Positions 9,483-18,883 of a DNA stretch of 33,743 nt are shown here, piece by piece. Made by a program: the position numbers and the translations under genes. Source of the DNA: Fidelibacterota bacterium CG1_02_48_14 (lineage in GTDB: Bacteria; Fidelibacterota; UBA8477); assembly GCA_001872685.1 (NCBI GenBank), contig MNWS01000226.1, positions 1 to 33,743 on the forward strand, given 5' to 3'. The notes beneath the pieces were generated by a model. The model was given only the letters and a program-made list of their open reading frames with translations. It made no database searches and had not been told where the DNA came from. The stretch's first letter is position 1. Each line of letters opens with the position of its first letter.

Positions 9483-10949
9483 ATGGCAAACCAACTCAAT
9501 GTAGTGGTGCTGTACAATGCTTCACGATTGGATATTAATCCACTCCTCAGCCAACTTGATGGCCACAAAGTGGTAACTCTGGCCACAGAAAATCTCACGA
9601 TGCAGGAATTTAGCGTTGCGATTAAAAATTGTGAGTCTGAGTCAATTCTCTTTATCAATGCCTCCCAATATTCCATTTCCCTGAAAAAAAGCGCGATTAC
9701 GCTATTCGAAATGGTCGCTAAAACTGAACTCAACTGGTCTTTGATTTACTCGGATTACAGTATGCTGTCAGGGACTGAGTTACAAGAAGAACATCTTCTG
9801 GATCACCATGCCGGACGGCTGCGGGATGATACCGATTATGGATTTGTCTGGCTTCTGAATCGTTCGAAGTTTTTAGCCTGTCTGCCAATGGATCAGGAAA
9901 ACCAATCAAGTATTCTGTATGAATTGCGACTAAGAATGAGTGAATATGGTCGCCTGGTGCACGTCGCCAATCGTTACTCAGGTTCTTTGTACACAGTGAC
10001 AAAGGCCGCCGACACCCAAAATGTCTTTGCCTACCTCATGGCTGGGAAAGCGTTGCAATTGGAGCGAGAGCGGGTTTTGACCGAGCACCTAAAGCGACTG
10101 GGGACCTATCTTTCTCCCGGTCAAAACTATAAAACCGTGCCCTATCATGATAAAAGCTATGAACTGAGCGCTTCAGTCATCATTCCGGTGAATAATCGCC
10201 CGAAATTCATTGGCGCAGCGATTGAATCAGTTTTCAATCAAACGGTGTCTGATGTGGAGGTGATAATCGTCGTAAATGGGGGCGAAGCTGATCCGACAAT
10301 TCCGGCAGTTCAAGCCTTTCTGCCGGGTGGTTCCAGGTACGATGCGTCCAAACCACCCGTTAACCTCATCGTGCATGACATTAACAACATTGGCTTTTGT
10401 TTGAACAGTGGGCTGGAAATCGCGAAGGGTAAATTTTATGTCCAATTGGATTCGGATGACCAGCTTATTCCGGATTGTATCGAGAAAATTATCAAAGTTT
10501 ATGAGGAAGATGACACCATCGGCATGGTTATCGGCTCGTACGAGGTTTGGGAATTGAAGGATTCGGGGGAACTCATCCGCATGGAAAGTATCCCAGTTGT
10601 GACGCATGATGAATGGACTGAAGAGAATGGACGGAACAATCTACTACGCATTAATGGGGCAGGGGCACCGCGTTCCTTCTATATTGACCTGGCGAAAGAT
10701 TTAGGTTTATTGGATATGAATACCTCTCCCTATGCTCGTAATTACGGCGAAGATTACCATTTCGTATTGCGCATGTGCGAGCAGTACCGAATGGGTCGCG
10801 TGTGGGAGCCCGTGTACAAAGTTGTTCGACATTCCGGGGGGACGGATCACAGTATTAATCGCCAGGCGGTTGATCGTAATAATGATGCGAAAGATGCCAT
10901 GCGGCTGGAAGCTCTGCAGCGTCGGAAAAAAATGAATAGGAAGACCTGA
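9483..10949 (+). CDS. GT2 family glycosyltransferase with a divergent N-terminal GT-A-like half
   Basis: C-terminal half has SVIIPVNNRPKFIGAAIESVFNQTVSDVEVIIVVNG, FYVQLDSDDQLIP and NYGEDYHFVLRM. Confidence 0.88.
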   Translation: MANQLNVVVLYNASRLDINPLLSQLDGHKVVTLATENLTMQEFSVAIKNCESESILFINASQYSISLKKSAITLFEMVAKTELNWSLIYSDYSMLSGTELQEEHLLDHHAGRLRDDTDYGFVWLLNRSKFLACLPMDQENQSSILYELRLRMSEYGRLVHVANRYSGSLYTVTKAADTQNVFAYLMAGKALQLERERVLTEHLKRLGTYLSPGQNYKTVPYHDKSYELSASVIIPVNNRPKFIGAAIESVFNQTVSDVEVIIVVNGGEADPTIPAVQAFLPGGSRYDASKPPVNLIVHDINNIGFCLNSGLEIAKGKFYVQLDSDDQLIPDCIEKIIKVYEEDDTIGMVIGSYEVWELKDSGELIRMESIPVVTHDEWTEENGRNNLLRINGAGAPRSFYIDLAKDLGLLDMNTSPYARNYGEDYHFVLRMCEQYRMGRVWEPVYKVVRHSGGTDHSINRQAVDRNNDAKDAMRLEALQRRKKMNRKT

Positions 10950-10951
10950 CG

Positions 10952-12145
10952 ATGGATAATTTGATTTTATTGGGAATTGATGGCGGCGCCTCCAAGGTGT
11001 TGATTAACCGGGTGATTTTGCATACAGATCCGATTCGTTTTTCAGCAGTTAAACCACGCATCGAAGTCAGCTATAGTTCCTCTGAATATTTCAAATCCGG
11101 TTTTAAGCCGGTCGCGCTCAAAACACAATTAAAAGAACGCAATGATGATGCTCTAAACCAAACGCCGGGTGAGAAAAATCAGGAACTTGCGATCATTGAC
11201 ACCTTCCAGCGTGCAATCAAGGCGATACTGCCTCCTAATTGTAACCAAAAACAAATTCTCATCGGTATTGGTCTGCCAGGACTGAAAACCAGTGACAAAA
11301 GGGGCATTAACGCCATGGCCAATGGTCCCAGAATGCCGCAATTTCTGACCAATCTCGAAAATGCATTGCGGGCAGCGGGATTAACCAGCCTGGATGCTAT
11401 TCACGATCTCGGTAGTGACGCTGATTATTGCGGCTTGGGTGAAAGATGGGGAGATCATGGCGCATTTCGGGATGTCTCGGATGCTTATTATATTGGGGTG
11501 GGAACCGGCGTGGCTGACGCCCTGTTATTAGACGGCCATTTGGTTCCGTTTGATGACATTAAACCATGGATGGCAAAATCCTGGGAAATTGTGCGTGAAG
11601 ATGGGGCAACCTACGAATCCATTATCTCCGCCAAAGGTATCCAGCAACAGTATGCTGATTTAACTGAGCAGAACGTCGAAACGCTAATCAGTAATAATAT
11701 TTTTCCCTGGCAAATTTATGAATTCGCTATGGACGGGGACGAACATGCAAAAGCAATCGTCACGACGGTTGCGAATGCATTTGCCGAGTTATTCTTTAAT
11801 CGGATTAAAGCTCTGGCAGTAGGTGACCCCAGTCAAAAACTCATACAAACCGGCCGCAAGTTGGAAGATAATCATCCTTTTCTGGGTAAAGTTTTAAAGC
11901 GAATTGTGATTGGTCAGCGTCTGGGTGACATTTGGCAATTCCCAGATTTTGCCCCTCTTTTTAAAGACCCGGTGTTTGCTCAACTGAGCGGTCTGATTCA
12001 CCAATCCGATTTACCTCAGGTAATAAAAAATGGTTACCTGACTCAAACAAAGCGATTGGATGATGAGTTCATCATTGGCAGCGAACTTCGTCATGCACCA
12101 GCTTTGGGAGCCGCCGTAGATGCCTACTTCAACTGGGCTAAATAG
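10952..12145 (+). CDS. BadF/BadG/NAGK-like ATPase, putative amino-sugar kinase
   Basis: N-terminal GIDGGASKVL, LIGIGLPGLKTSD, YYIGVGTGVADALLLDG; begins 3 bp after the GT2 stop codon. Confidence 0.7.
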   Translation: MDNLILLGIDGGASKVLINRVILHTDPIRFSAVKPRIEVSYSSSEYFKSGFKPVALKTQLKERNDDALNQTPGEKNQELAIIDTFQRAIKAILPPNCNQKQILIGIGLPGLKTSDKRGINAMANGPRMPQFLTNLENALRAAGLTSLDAIHDLGSDADYCGLGERWGDHGAFRDVSDAYYIGVGTGVADALLLDGHLVPFDDIKPWMAKSWEIVREDGATYESIISAKGIQQQYADLTEQNVETLISNNIFPWQIYEFAMDGDEHAKAIVTTVANAFAELFFNRIKALAVGDPSQKLIQTGRKLEDNHPFLGKVLKRIVIGQRLGDIWQFPDFAPLFKDPVFAQLSGLIHQSDLPQVIKNGYLTQTKRLDDEFIIGSELRHAPALGAAVDAYFNWAK

Positions 12146-13436
12146 CCGAACAATTCGTGTCGGAATCATATTACCCGAAGATAACTCTCAGGAAATCTCC
12201 CTATCCTGGCCGCCTGATTTAATCGTAGCCAGCTCCCAGGATTTCGACGATCAATTAAACGAAATCACGATTCGGGTTGACCAGGGTAAACTGAGTGTCA
12301 GCCTGGGTGAATTGACCGTATTTGTGGACCATTTCTTACTCGCTTCCGGTGACCATCTCTCAGGTTTATCCGCTGAACGCGGGGTAAAAATTGATTCCGT
12401 TGTGGCCGGTCGGGGATTCCATTGGGAGAAGAAAATTCAACCGATATTGCCGGGACGGTTGCTTTTTTCCGTGGAAAATAACAGCCTGTTACTGATTAAT
12501 GAACTCTCTGTAGAAGCGTATGTCGCCTGCGTCGCCACAAGTGAGATGGGTGCTTCTGCACCAGATGCCCTGCTTGCGGCGCAAACCATCGTTGCGCGAT
12601 GCTGGGCTTTGGCCAGCGTGGAGCGTAAACACGTCGCTCTAAATTTTGATGTATGTAATGACGATTGTTGCCAACGCTACCAGGGCACAACCTATCTCAC
12701 TGATTACGCATTAGCCTCCGCGGTTGCCACTCAAAATGAAGTTCTGGTCTATAATAACAAGGTCATTGATGCCCGTTATTCAAAGTGCTGCGGTGGAATC
12801 GTTGAGGATTACACCACTGTATGGCAGGGCAAAAAAGTGCCCTATTTGATTCCGCTCTGGGACGGACCCAATCATCCTGAGGAGATGGCATTTGACGATC
12901 TCAAACCTCTTTTAGCCTATTCGGAAGCCTATTGCTCCAGTGCCAGATTTAAAGAAGTTGACCTTTTGGCGATGCTAGGGAAAGTTGATGTAACCGGAAG
13001 TTATTATCGATGGAAGCATGCTCTAAAAAAACAAGTTATCCTCGATAACTTAAAGAAACACTTTAAGGTACTATGGTCTGAAATATTTGAAATCATCGTG
13101 TTAAAACGCGGGGCCAGCGGACGGATTTCTCATCTGCGTTTAGCTGGCGTTAATCAGGAAAGTGATCAGGTTACCTTCGATCTGAAAAACGAATATGATA
13201 TTCGCCGGACATTCAATGAATCGTTTCTTTACTCCAGTGCTTTTATCATCGAAAATGCCACGACTCTGGAAGATGATACCACTGTCTATCTGTCGGGTGC
13301 CGGCTGGGGACATGGTGTCGGGTTGTGCCAGATTGGTGCCTTGGGAATGGCGCTTGAGGGCAGCTCCTACTCCGAAATATTAAGTCATTATTACCCGGAT
13401 ACCGCGTTGATGAAACTGGCTGAAGATACCTTTTAA
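12120..13436 (+). CDS. SpoIID/LytB domain protein
   Basis: LSVEAYVACVATSEMGASAPDALLAAQTIVARCWAL, YSKCCGGIVEDY, and GWGHGVGLCQIGALGMALEGSSYSEILSHYYP. Confidence 0.9.
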   Translation: MPTSTGLNSRTIRVGIILPEDNSQEISLSWPPDLIVASSQDFDDQLNEITIRVDQGKLSVSLGELTVFVDHFLLASGDHLSGLSAERGVKIDSVVAGRGFHWEKKIQPILPGRLLFSVENNSLLLINELSVEAYVACVATSEMGASAPDALLAAQTIVARCWALASVERKHVALNFDVCNDDCCQRYQGTTYLTDYALASAVATQNEVLVYNNKVIDARYSKCCGGIVEDYTTVWQGKKVPYLIPLWDGPNHPEEMAFDDLKPLLAYSEAYCSSARFKEVDLLAMLGKVDVTGSYYRWKHALKKQVILDNLKKHFKVLWSEIFEIIVLKRGASGRISHLRLAGVNQESDQVTFDLKNEYDIRRTFNESFLYSSAFIIENATTLEDDTTVYLSGAGWGHGVGLCQIGALGMALEGSSYSEILSHYYPDTALMKLAEDTF

Positions 13437-13458
13437 GAGTAATCCGGCGAGGTTAAAA

Positions 13459-14724
13459 ATGCGACGCAATATCATCCCGGAAATTACCACCTTTCTACTC
13501 CTGTCAGGTTGTTCCTTTTTTCAGCCGCAGGTGACCTTCATTGTCCCGATCCCTGAACCAACAATCCTTCCCGAACGAGCACCAGTCGTCACTGGACTCG
13601 AAGTTTTTCTCTCTACCCCTCATGATTCTGCTTTTCGTTACGGATTAATGACCAACCAAACCGGCATTGATTCAAAACTGAATTCCAATATCGTCTTACT
13701 GAACGATGCGATGACGCTGACAGCACTGTATTCACCTGAACACGGGATTTATGGCGCTGAGTTCGCCGGTGATAAGGTCGGTAAAGAGATTGATCCCCAG
13801 ACCGGCATTCCAGCGTTCAGCACCTATGGTAAAAAACCGGCTGACATTGTCCCGTTACTCGCCGGAGTGGATGGTGTTATCATTGACATTCAGGATATTG
13901 GCGTTCGGGGGTATACCTACATTTATTCCATGGCCTACATGATGGAAGCCGCGAAAATTGCAGGTAAGAAAATTATCGTCCTGGATCGTCCGAATCCCAT
14001 CAACGGGCATATCGTGGAAGGAAATGTCCTTGATCCGGCCGTGGCCTCTTTCGTCGGACTTTACCCAATTCCGTATCGTTATGGCATGACCATTGGTGAG
14101 CTGGCCTGGCTTTTCAATGAAGCATTCGGTATCCGTTGTAGCCTTGAAATTGTCCGCATGACCGGCTGGACCCGTGACATGTGGTTTGATGAAACCGGTC
14201 TGCCATGGATTCCCACATCGCCGCATGTGCCGCACCCGACAACCATTCTAAACATGATCGCCACAGGGGTTTACGGTGAACTGGGGGTCTTGTCAGAAGG
14301 CGTCGGCACCACGTTGCCCTTCGAATACATTGGTGGACCCTGGATCAAGGATCCGCATCGATTTGCCGAGGTCCTGCAAAGCCGCATTGGAGGTGGCGTG
14401 AAACTGCGACCTTGTTTTTTCAAACCCTATTATGGCCGACACCAGGGTAAGGTTTGTGGCGGTGTCCAGCTCTATATCACGGACAGAAATGCTTTCCGAC
14501 CTTATATAACAGGGTTGATCGTGGTTGCCGTTACTCGGGAGCTTTATCCTGAAATTGATTTGTTTGGCAACGAGGATCGCTGGAAAATGTTTGATCAGGT
14601 GAGCGGTGGAACCTGGATCAGAGAAGCGCTTCAGGACGGCGTTAATCCACTGACATTTGAACAGAAATGGTCGGACGAGTTAGCAGATTTTATGGCATTA
14701 AGACAAAATTATCTGCTTTACTAA
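13459..14724 (+). CDS. DUF1343 lipoprotein, NamZ-like putative exo-N-acetylmuramidase (copy 1)
   Basis: Lipobox-like LLSGC; LYSPEHGIYG, IDIQDIGVRGYTYIYSM, VLDRPNPINGHIVEG. Confidence 0.88.
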   Translation: MRRNIIPEITTFLLLSGCSFFQPQVTFIVPIPEPTILPERAPVVTGLEVFLSTPHDSAFRYGLMTNQTGIDSKLNSNIVLLNDAMTLTALYSPEHGIYGAEFAGDKVGKEIDPQTGIPAFSTYGKKPADIVPLLAGVDGVIIDIQDIGVRGYTYIYSMAYMMEAAKIAGKKIIVLDRPNPINGHIVEGNVLDPAVASFVGLYPIPYRYGMTIGELAWLFNEAFGIRCSLEIVRMTGWTRDMWFDETGLPWIPTSPHVPHPTTILNMIATGVYGELGVLSEGVGTTLPFEYIGGPWIKDPHRFAEVLQSRIGGGVKLRPCFFKPYYGRHQGKVCGGVQLYITDRNAFRPYITGLIVVAVTRELYPEIDLFGNEDRWKMFDQVSGGTWIREALQDGVNPLTFEQKWSDELADFMALRQNYLLY

Positions 14725-14763
14725 TTGGAGTAGACCGACCACAAATCAGGAGTTTATGACATT

Positions 14764-17244
14764 TTGAATCATATAAAATTTTTCTATAAATCCGGTGGGC
14801 TGGCAACCCTGTTAATCATCCTAATCGTGGGATTATTGCCGACCCAAACAATCAACGCACAGGATGACAGTAGGATGGGACCCCATGAAGTGGAGTGGCT
14901 TGCTCACCAGGGTGAGGCTGATCCGATTCTGGATTTAACACCCGATGCACCGATTCAACCGCTGGTTTCATTACGCCGGGACCCTTCCCATGTCATTTTT
15001 GGTTATCACCCTTATTGGAATGGGACCTCCTATACCTCCTACAATTATGATTTACTGACTCACCTTGCCTATTTTGGCGTCGAGATGAACAGTTCCGGTC
15101 AAATCACCAATTCCCACTCCTGGCCGGTGACGAGTCTGATAAATCTCGCCCATAGTAATGGTGTGAAAGTGATTCTAACCGTGACCTTGTTTGATAACGC
15201 AGATATTGGGACGCTGGTAGGTAATGCCAGCTATCGACAGGCTGCTATTGATAATCTGATTACCAGGGTCATACAGGGAAATGCCGACGGCGTGAATATT
15301 GATTTTGAATCGGTTCCGGCTGGGTCCAAAACCAATTTTAATATTTTCATCCATGATCTCACCCAGGCTTTCCACGATCAAATCCCAGGATCAGAAACCA
15401 GCATTGCCATGCCATCTGTTGATTGGTCCAGTTCCTATGATTATGAATATTTAAATGAGAACTGCGACGGTCTTATGATCATGGCCTATGCCTATTACTG
15501 GGGTGGCAGTTCGTCGGCCGGACCGGTTGCGCCATTGTACAATGGCGGCATGGCCAGTTATAACATTGATCGGACGGTCAATTCCTACCTGACAGCCACA
15601 TCAAACGATGGCAGCAATATTTTTCTCGGCTTACCATGGTATGGTTACAATTGGCCGGTCTCAAGCACCGCACAAAATGCCACCACTACCGGGACGGGAA
15701 GTTCGATTGTCTATTCGGTCGCAGAACCGGCGGCAAATTCCTACGGCAAGCATTATAACACGGATGTCCACAGCGCCTGGTACAATTATACCGCCAGCGG
15801 TCAGCAGCGTCAGGTTTGGTACGATGACAGCCTGAGTCTGGTCACGAAATACAACTACGCCAAAACCCGGCAACTGGCCGGGATCGGCATTTGGGCATTG
15901 GGTTATGACGGGAATCGTCCCGAAATATGGGGTGGATTAAATGACGCCTTTGGTGCGTCAACGCCACCACTTTCACCAGGCTGGTTTTATGTGAAAAATA
16001 TCGGTGATGGCAATGTATTGGTCCATGCAGCGAACAGCGCTAATGCTGAGAGTTATCAATTATACCGGAGCCAGGATGCTCAAAATTTCGAATTGTTTCG
16101 TGAAGCGCCATCCCCGGCATTTCTGATTGACTCGCTTCCCATTGATACGATCCAATATTTCAAACTGAAAGCCCTCAACACTTTCGGCGCATCCGATTTT
16201 ACTGAAGTCCTGGCCGTCTCGCCATTTGTGGGTCAGTCAGAAGTGCTCATTGTGAATGGCTTTGAGCGCGTTTCCGGCACCACCAATACCTTCGATTTTG
16301 TGAAAGAACACGGACCGGCAATCTTTGCCGCCGGGTACCATTTCGATTCTGCCAGCAATGATGCCATTCCGCCTGATGTCATTTCTTTGACGGATTACGA
16401 TTTTGTTGATTGGATTTCCGGTGAGGAAGCCACCAGCAATACAGCCTTCAGTGGTAGCGAGATGGATGCCATTTCTGTCTATCTGGAAAGCGGCGGTCGT
16501 CTGATTATCTCCGGTTCCGAAATTGGATGGGATTTAGAAGCAGTGGGTGCGCCACAGGAGATTGATTTTTACCATAACTATTTTAAGGCAGATTATTTCG
16601 TAGACGATGCTGGTTCGTACGAAGTTCAGGCTATGGCTTCCGGACTGTTCAACGGCATACCGAATTTTCATTTCGACGATGGCACCCATGGCACCTATGA
16701 TGTTGATTATCCGGATGGAATCAAACCCTACGGTGGCTCAATCTCCAACCTCCATTTTGCAGGAATAGACTACACCGCCAGTGGTGGTGCCGGAATACAG
16801 TATCGGGGTCCATTCGGAACGAGTAATATTGACGGCGGACTGGTTTACCTGTCTTTTGGTTTTGAAACGATCTACCCGGCCAGCGTGCGGGAAAATGTCA
16901 TGAGCCGGATGCTGGAATATCTGGCGCCCGGGGTTTCAATTGAGAACGAGCAGACAACCACGATACCGATTTCGTTCACTCTGGGAAACGCCTACCCGAA
17001 TCCGTTCAATGGCGCGGTATCTGTTCCTTTCACGCTTCATCAATCCGGCCATTTGAATTTTGCAGTGTATGATATTAGAGGCGCGTTGGTTTTCTCAACA
17101 AACGGCATGTATGGGCCGGGAGAAAGTGTGTGGCATTGGAACGGGCAGTCCCAGTCGGGAGCTGGTCTAAGCTCTGGAACCTATTGGATTGTCGCGTGGA
17201 ATGAGATGACGCTGCAACGATCCAAAGTGACATTTCTGAAGTAG
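14764..17244 (+). CDS. Secreted GH18-like glycoside hydrolase with C-terminal sorting/FlgD-Ig-like domain
   Basis: Signal peptide; GH18 catalytic motif DGVNIDFE; C-terminal LGNAYPNPFNGAVSVPFTL...SGTYWIVAWNE. TTG start with upstream AGGAG. Confidence 0.88.
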   Translation: MNHIKFFYKSGGLATLLIILIVGLLPTQTINAQDDSRMGPHEVEWLAHQGEADPILDLTPDAPIQPLVSLRRDPSHVIFGYHPYWNGTSYTSYNYDLLTHLAYFGVEMNSSGQITNSHSWPVTSLINLAHSNGVKVILTVTLFDNADIGTLVGNASYRQAAIDNLITRVIQGNADGVNIDFESVPAGSKTNFNIFIHDLTQAFHDQIPGSETSIAMPSVDWSSSYDYEYLNENCDGLMIMAYAYYWGGSSSAGPVAPLYNGGMASYNIDRTVNSYLTATSNDGSNIFLGLPWYGYNWPVSSTAQNATTTGTGSSIVYSVAEPAANSYGKHYNTDVHSAWYNYTASGQQRQVWYDDSLSLVTKYNYAKTRQLAGIGIWALGYDGNRPEIWGGLNDAFGASTPPLSPGWFYVKNIGDGNVLVHAANSANAESYQLYRSQDAQNFELFREAPSPAFLIDSLPIDTIQYFKLKALNTFGASDFTEVLAVSPFVGQSEVLIVNGFERVSGTTNTFDFVKEHGPAIFAAGYHFDSASNDAIPPDVISLTDYDFVDWISGEEATSNTAFSGSEMDAISVYLESGGRLIISGSEIGWDLEAVGAPQEIDFYHNYFKADYFVDDAGSYEVQAMASGLFNGIPNFHFDDGTHGTYDVDYPDGIKPYGGSISNLHFAGIDYTASGGAGIQYRGPFGTSNIDGGLVYLSFGFETIYPASVRENVMSRMLEYLAPGVSIENEQTTTIPISFTLGNAYPNPFNGAVSVPFTLHQSGHLNFAVYDIRGALVFSTNGMYGPGESVWHWNGQSQSGAGLSSGTYWIVAWNEMTLQRSKVTFLK

Positions 17245-17296
17245 AAGTACCCGTTTCGCGGATGAAAAATTATCAGTCAGGCGGAGAGGAAATTTC

Positions 17297-18637
17297 ATGA
17301 ATCATTCATCAGTCTTTCTGAAATTCAGCGTTGGTCTGAACTTACTGTTGCTATTGGCCTGTACCGGGAATCAGCCGGATGTAAAACCACACGCGCACCA
17401 GCAACAAGAGATGGTCGCAGTCCAGAAACCAATTGAAATTTTACCAGTACTCACGGGAATTGATGTTCTGGAGAGGATTAATTTCGCTCCGATTCAGGGC
17501 AAAACCGTAGCTGTCGTGTGCAACCATACCGCCCTGGATAAGCAGGGTCGGCATTTAGTGGATATTTTGTACGAATCACCGGATGTCACCTTGAAAGCCA
17601 TTTTCGCACCCGAACATGGTTTTCGCGGCGTGACCGAGGGGGGATTTGATATAAATGACTCGCTGGATCAGAAGACCGGCGCCATGATTTACAGCATTTA
17701 TGGTGACATTCGCAAACCGACCGCGCAGATGCTTAATGGTGTTGACATGATTATTTTTGACATTCAGGATGTGGGCGCACGGTTTTACACCTATATCTCC
17801 ACTATGGGGAATGTGATGGAAGCGGGTGCGGAACTCGGCATTCCGGTGATGATTCTTGATCGCCCCAATCCAATTTCTGGTTTTACGGATGGCAATATTC
17901 TGGACCTCAAATTCCAGAGTTTTGTAGGGATGTTTCCAATTCCGATTCAGCACGGCATGACAGTTGGGGAATTGGCTCGAATGATTCAAGGCGAGGGCTG
18001 GATCAATCAAGCCGCCGATTTAGATTTGCGCATCGTGAAAAATGAGGGCTGGAGTCGCGATCTGTTTTTCAACGAAACTGACTTGAAATGGGTTGATCCG
18101 TCACCCAACATGCGCAACCTGAATGAAGCGCTGATTTACCCCGGAATGTGCCTCCTCGAAGCCAATATCTGCGCTGAAGGTCGGGGGACTGACAAGCCTT
18201 TTGAGTGGGTCGGCGCACCGTTCATCGATGGGAAACAATTGGCCACCGCCTTGTACGCCGGCGGCTTGGAAGGTGCTACCGTCGAGCCTATCTCATTTGT
18301 ACCCAGGGATATGCCCGGTCGTGCTGTGAACCCGAAATTTGAAGGCCAAAAAGTTAATGGCATCCAAATCCGGGTGACCGAGCCCATGGAATTTCAGCCG
18401 GTTCAGTTCGGCGTGAAATTCCTGGTAACGGTCAAACGGCTTTATCCCAGAGATTTTAAGTGGGTAAGTGAGAGCCGCGCTGCAAGATTGTGGGGCAGCG
18501 AAACACTGGTGCAGATGATCGCTGCCGGGAAATCTGCGGATGACATTATCGCAAGTTATCAACCGGAACTTGACCAATTCAAACTTAGGCAGCAGCGATA
18601 TTTGCTCTATCCGAGCAGTCGGGCGGGCAATTTATAG
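17297..18637 (+). CDS. DUF1343 lipoprotein, NamZ-like putative exo-N-acetylmuramidase (copy 2)
   Basis: Lipobox-like LLLAC; FAPEHGFRG, FDIQDVGARFYTYISTM, ILDRPNPISGF. Confidence 0.9.
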   Translation: MNHSSVFLKFSVGLNLLLLLACTGNQPDVKPHAHQQQEMVAVQKPIEILPVLTGIDVLERINFAPIQGKTVAVVCNHTALDKQGRHLVDILYESPDVTLKAIFAPEHGFRGVTEGGFDINDSLDQKTGAMIYSIYGDIRKPTAQMLNGVDMIIFDIQDVGARFYTYISTMGNVMEAGAELGIPVMILDRPNPISGFTDGNILDLKFQSFVGMFPIPIQHGMTVGELARMIQGEGWINQAADLDLRIVKNEGWSRDLFFNETDLKWVDPSPNMRNLNEALIYPGMCLLEANICAEGRGTDKPFEWVGAPFIDGKQLATALYAGGLEGATVEPISFVPRDMPGRAVNPKFEGQKVNGIQIRVTEPMEFQPVQFGVKFLVTVKRLYPRDFKWVSESRAARLWGSETLVQMIAAGKSADDIIASYQPELDQFKLRQQRYLLYPSSRAGNL

Positions 18638-18736
18638 TCAGAGCATGATGCTGATTACGAATTCTTCAATGTCAAATGACGAATGTCAAAGCTCAAAGCT
18701 CCAAGCTCCAAGCTCCAAGCTCGAATAACGATTTTC

Positions 18737-18773
18737 CCGCTCGCCCTTCGACGCCGCTCAGGGTGACGAGCGG
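18737..18773. repeat. Imperfect palindrome, unit 1 (CCGCTCG-CCCT...AGGG-TGA-CGAGCGG)
   Basis: Complementary arms read directly; identical copies at 18956-18992 and 19175-19211. Confidence 0.88.
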
Positions 18774-18837
18774 TGAATGTCCAATGTCTAATGCCAATGT
18801 CAAAGCTCGAATACTAACCCACCCCCGGCGACTGCCG

Positions 18838-18883
18838 AGCCACCCCGCCTCCCTGGGGGATCCCTTCGGGGCAAGCGGGGGCT
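18838..18883. repeat. Second stem-loop type in the array (agccaCCCCGC...GCGGGGgct)
   Basis: Complementary arms around ctccctgggggatcccttcggggcaa; second copy at 19057-19102. Confidence 0.8.
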
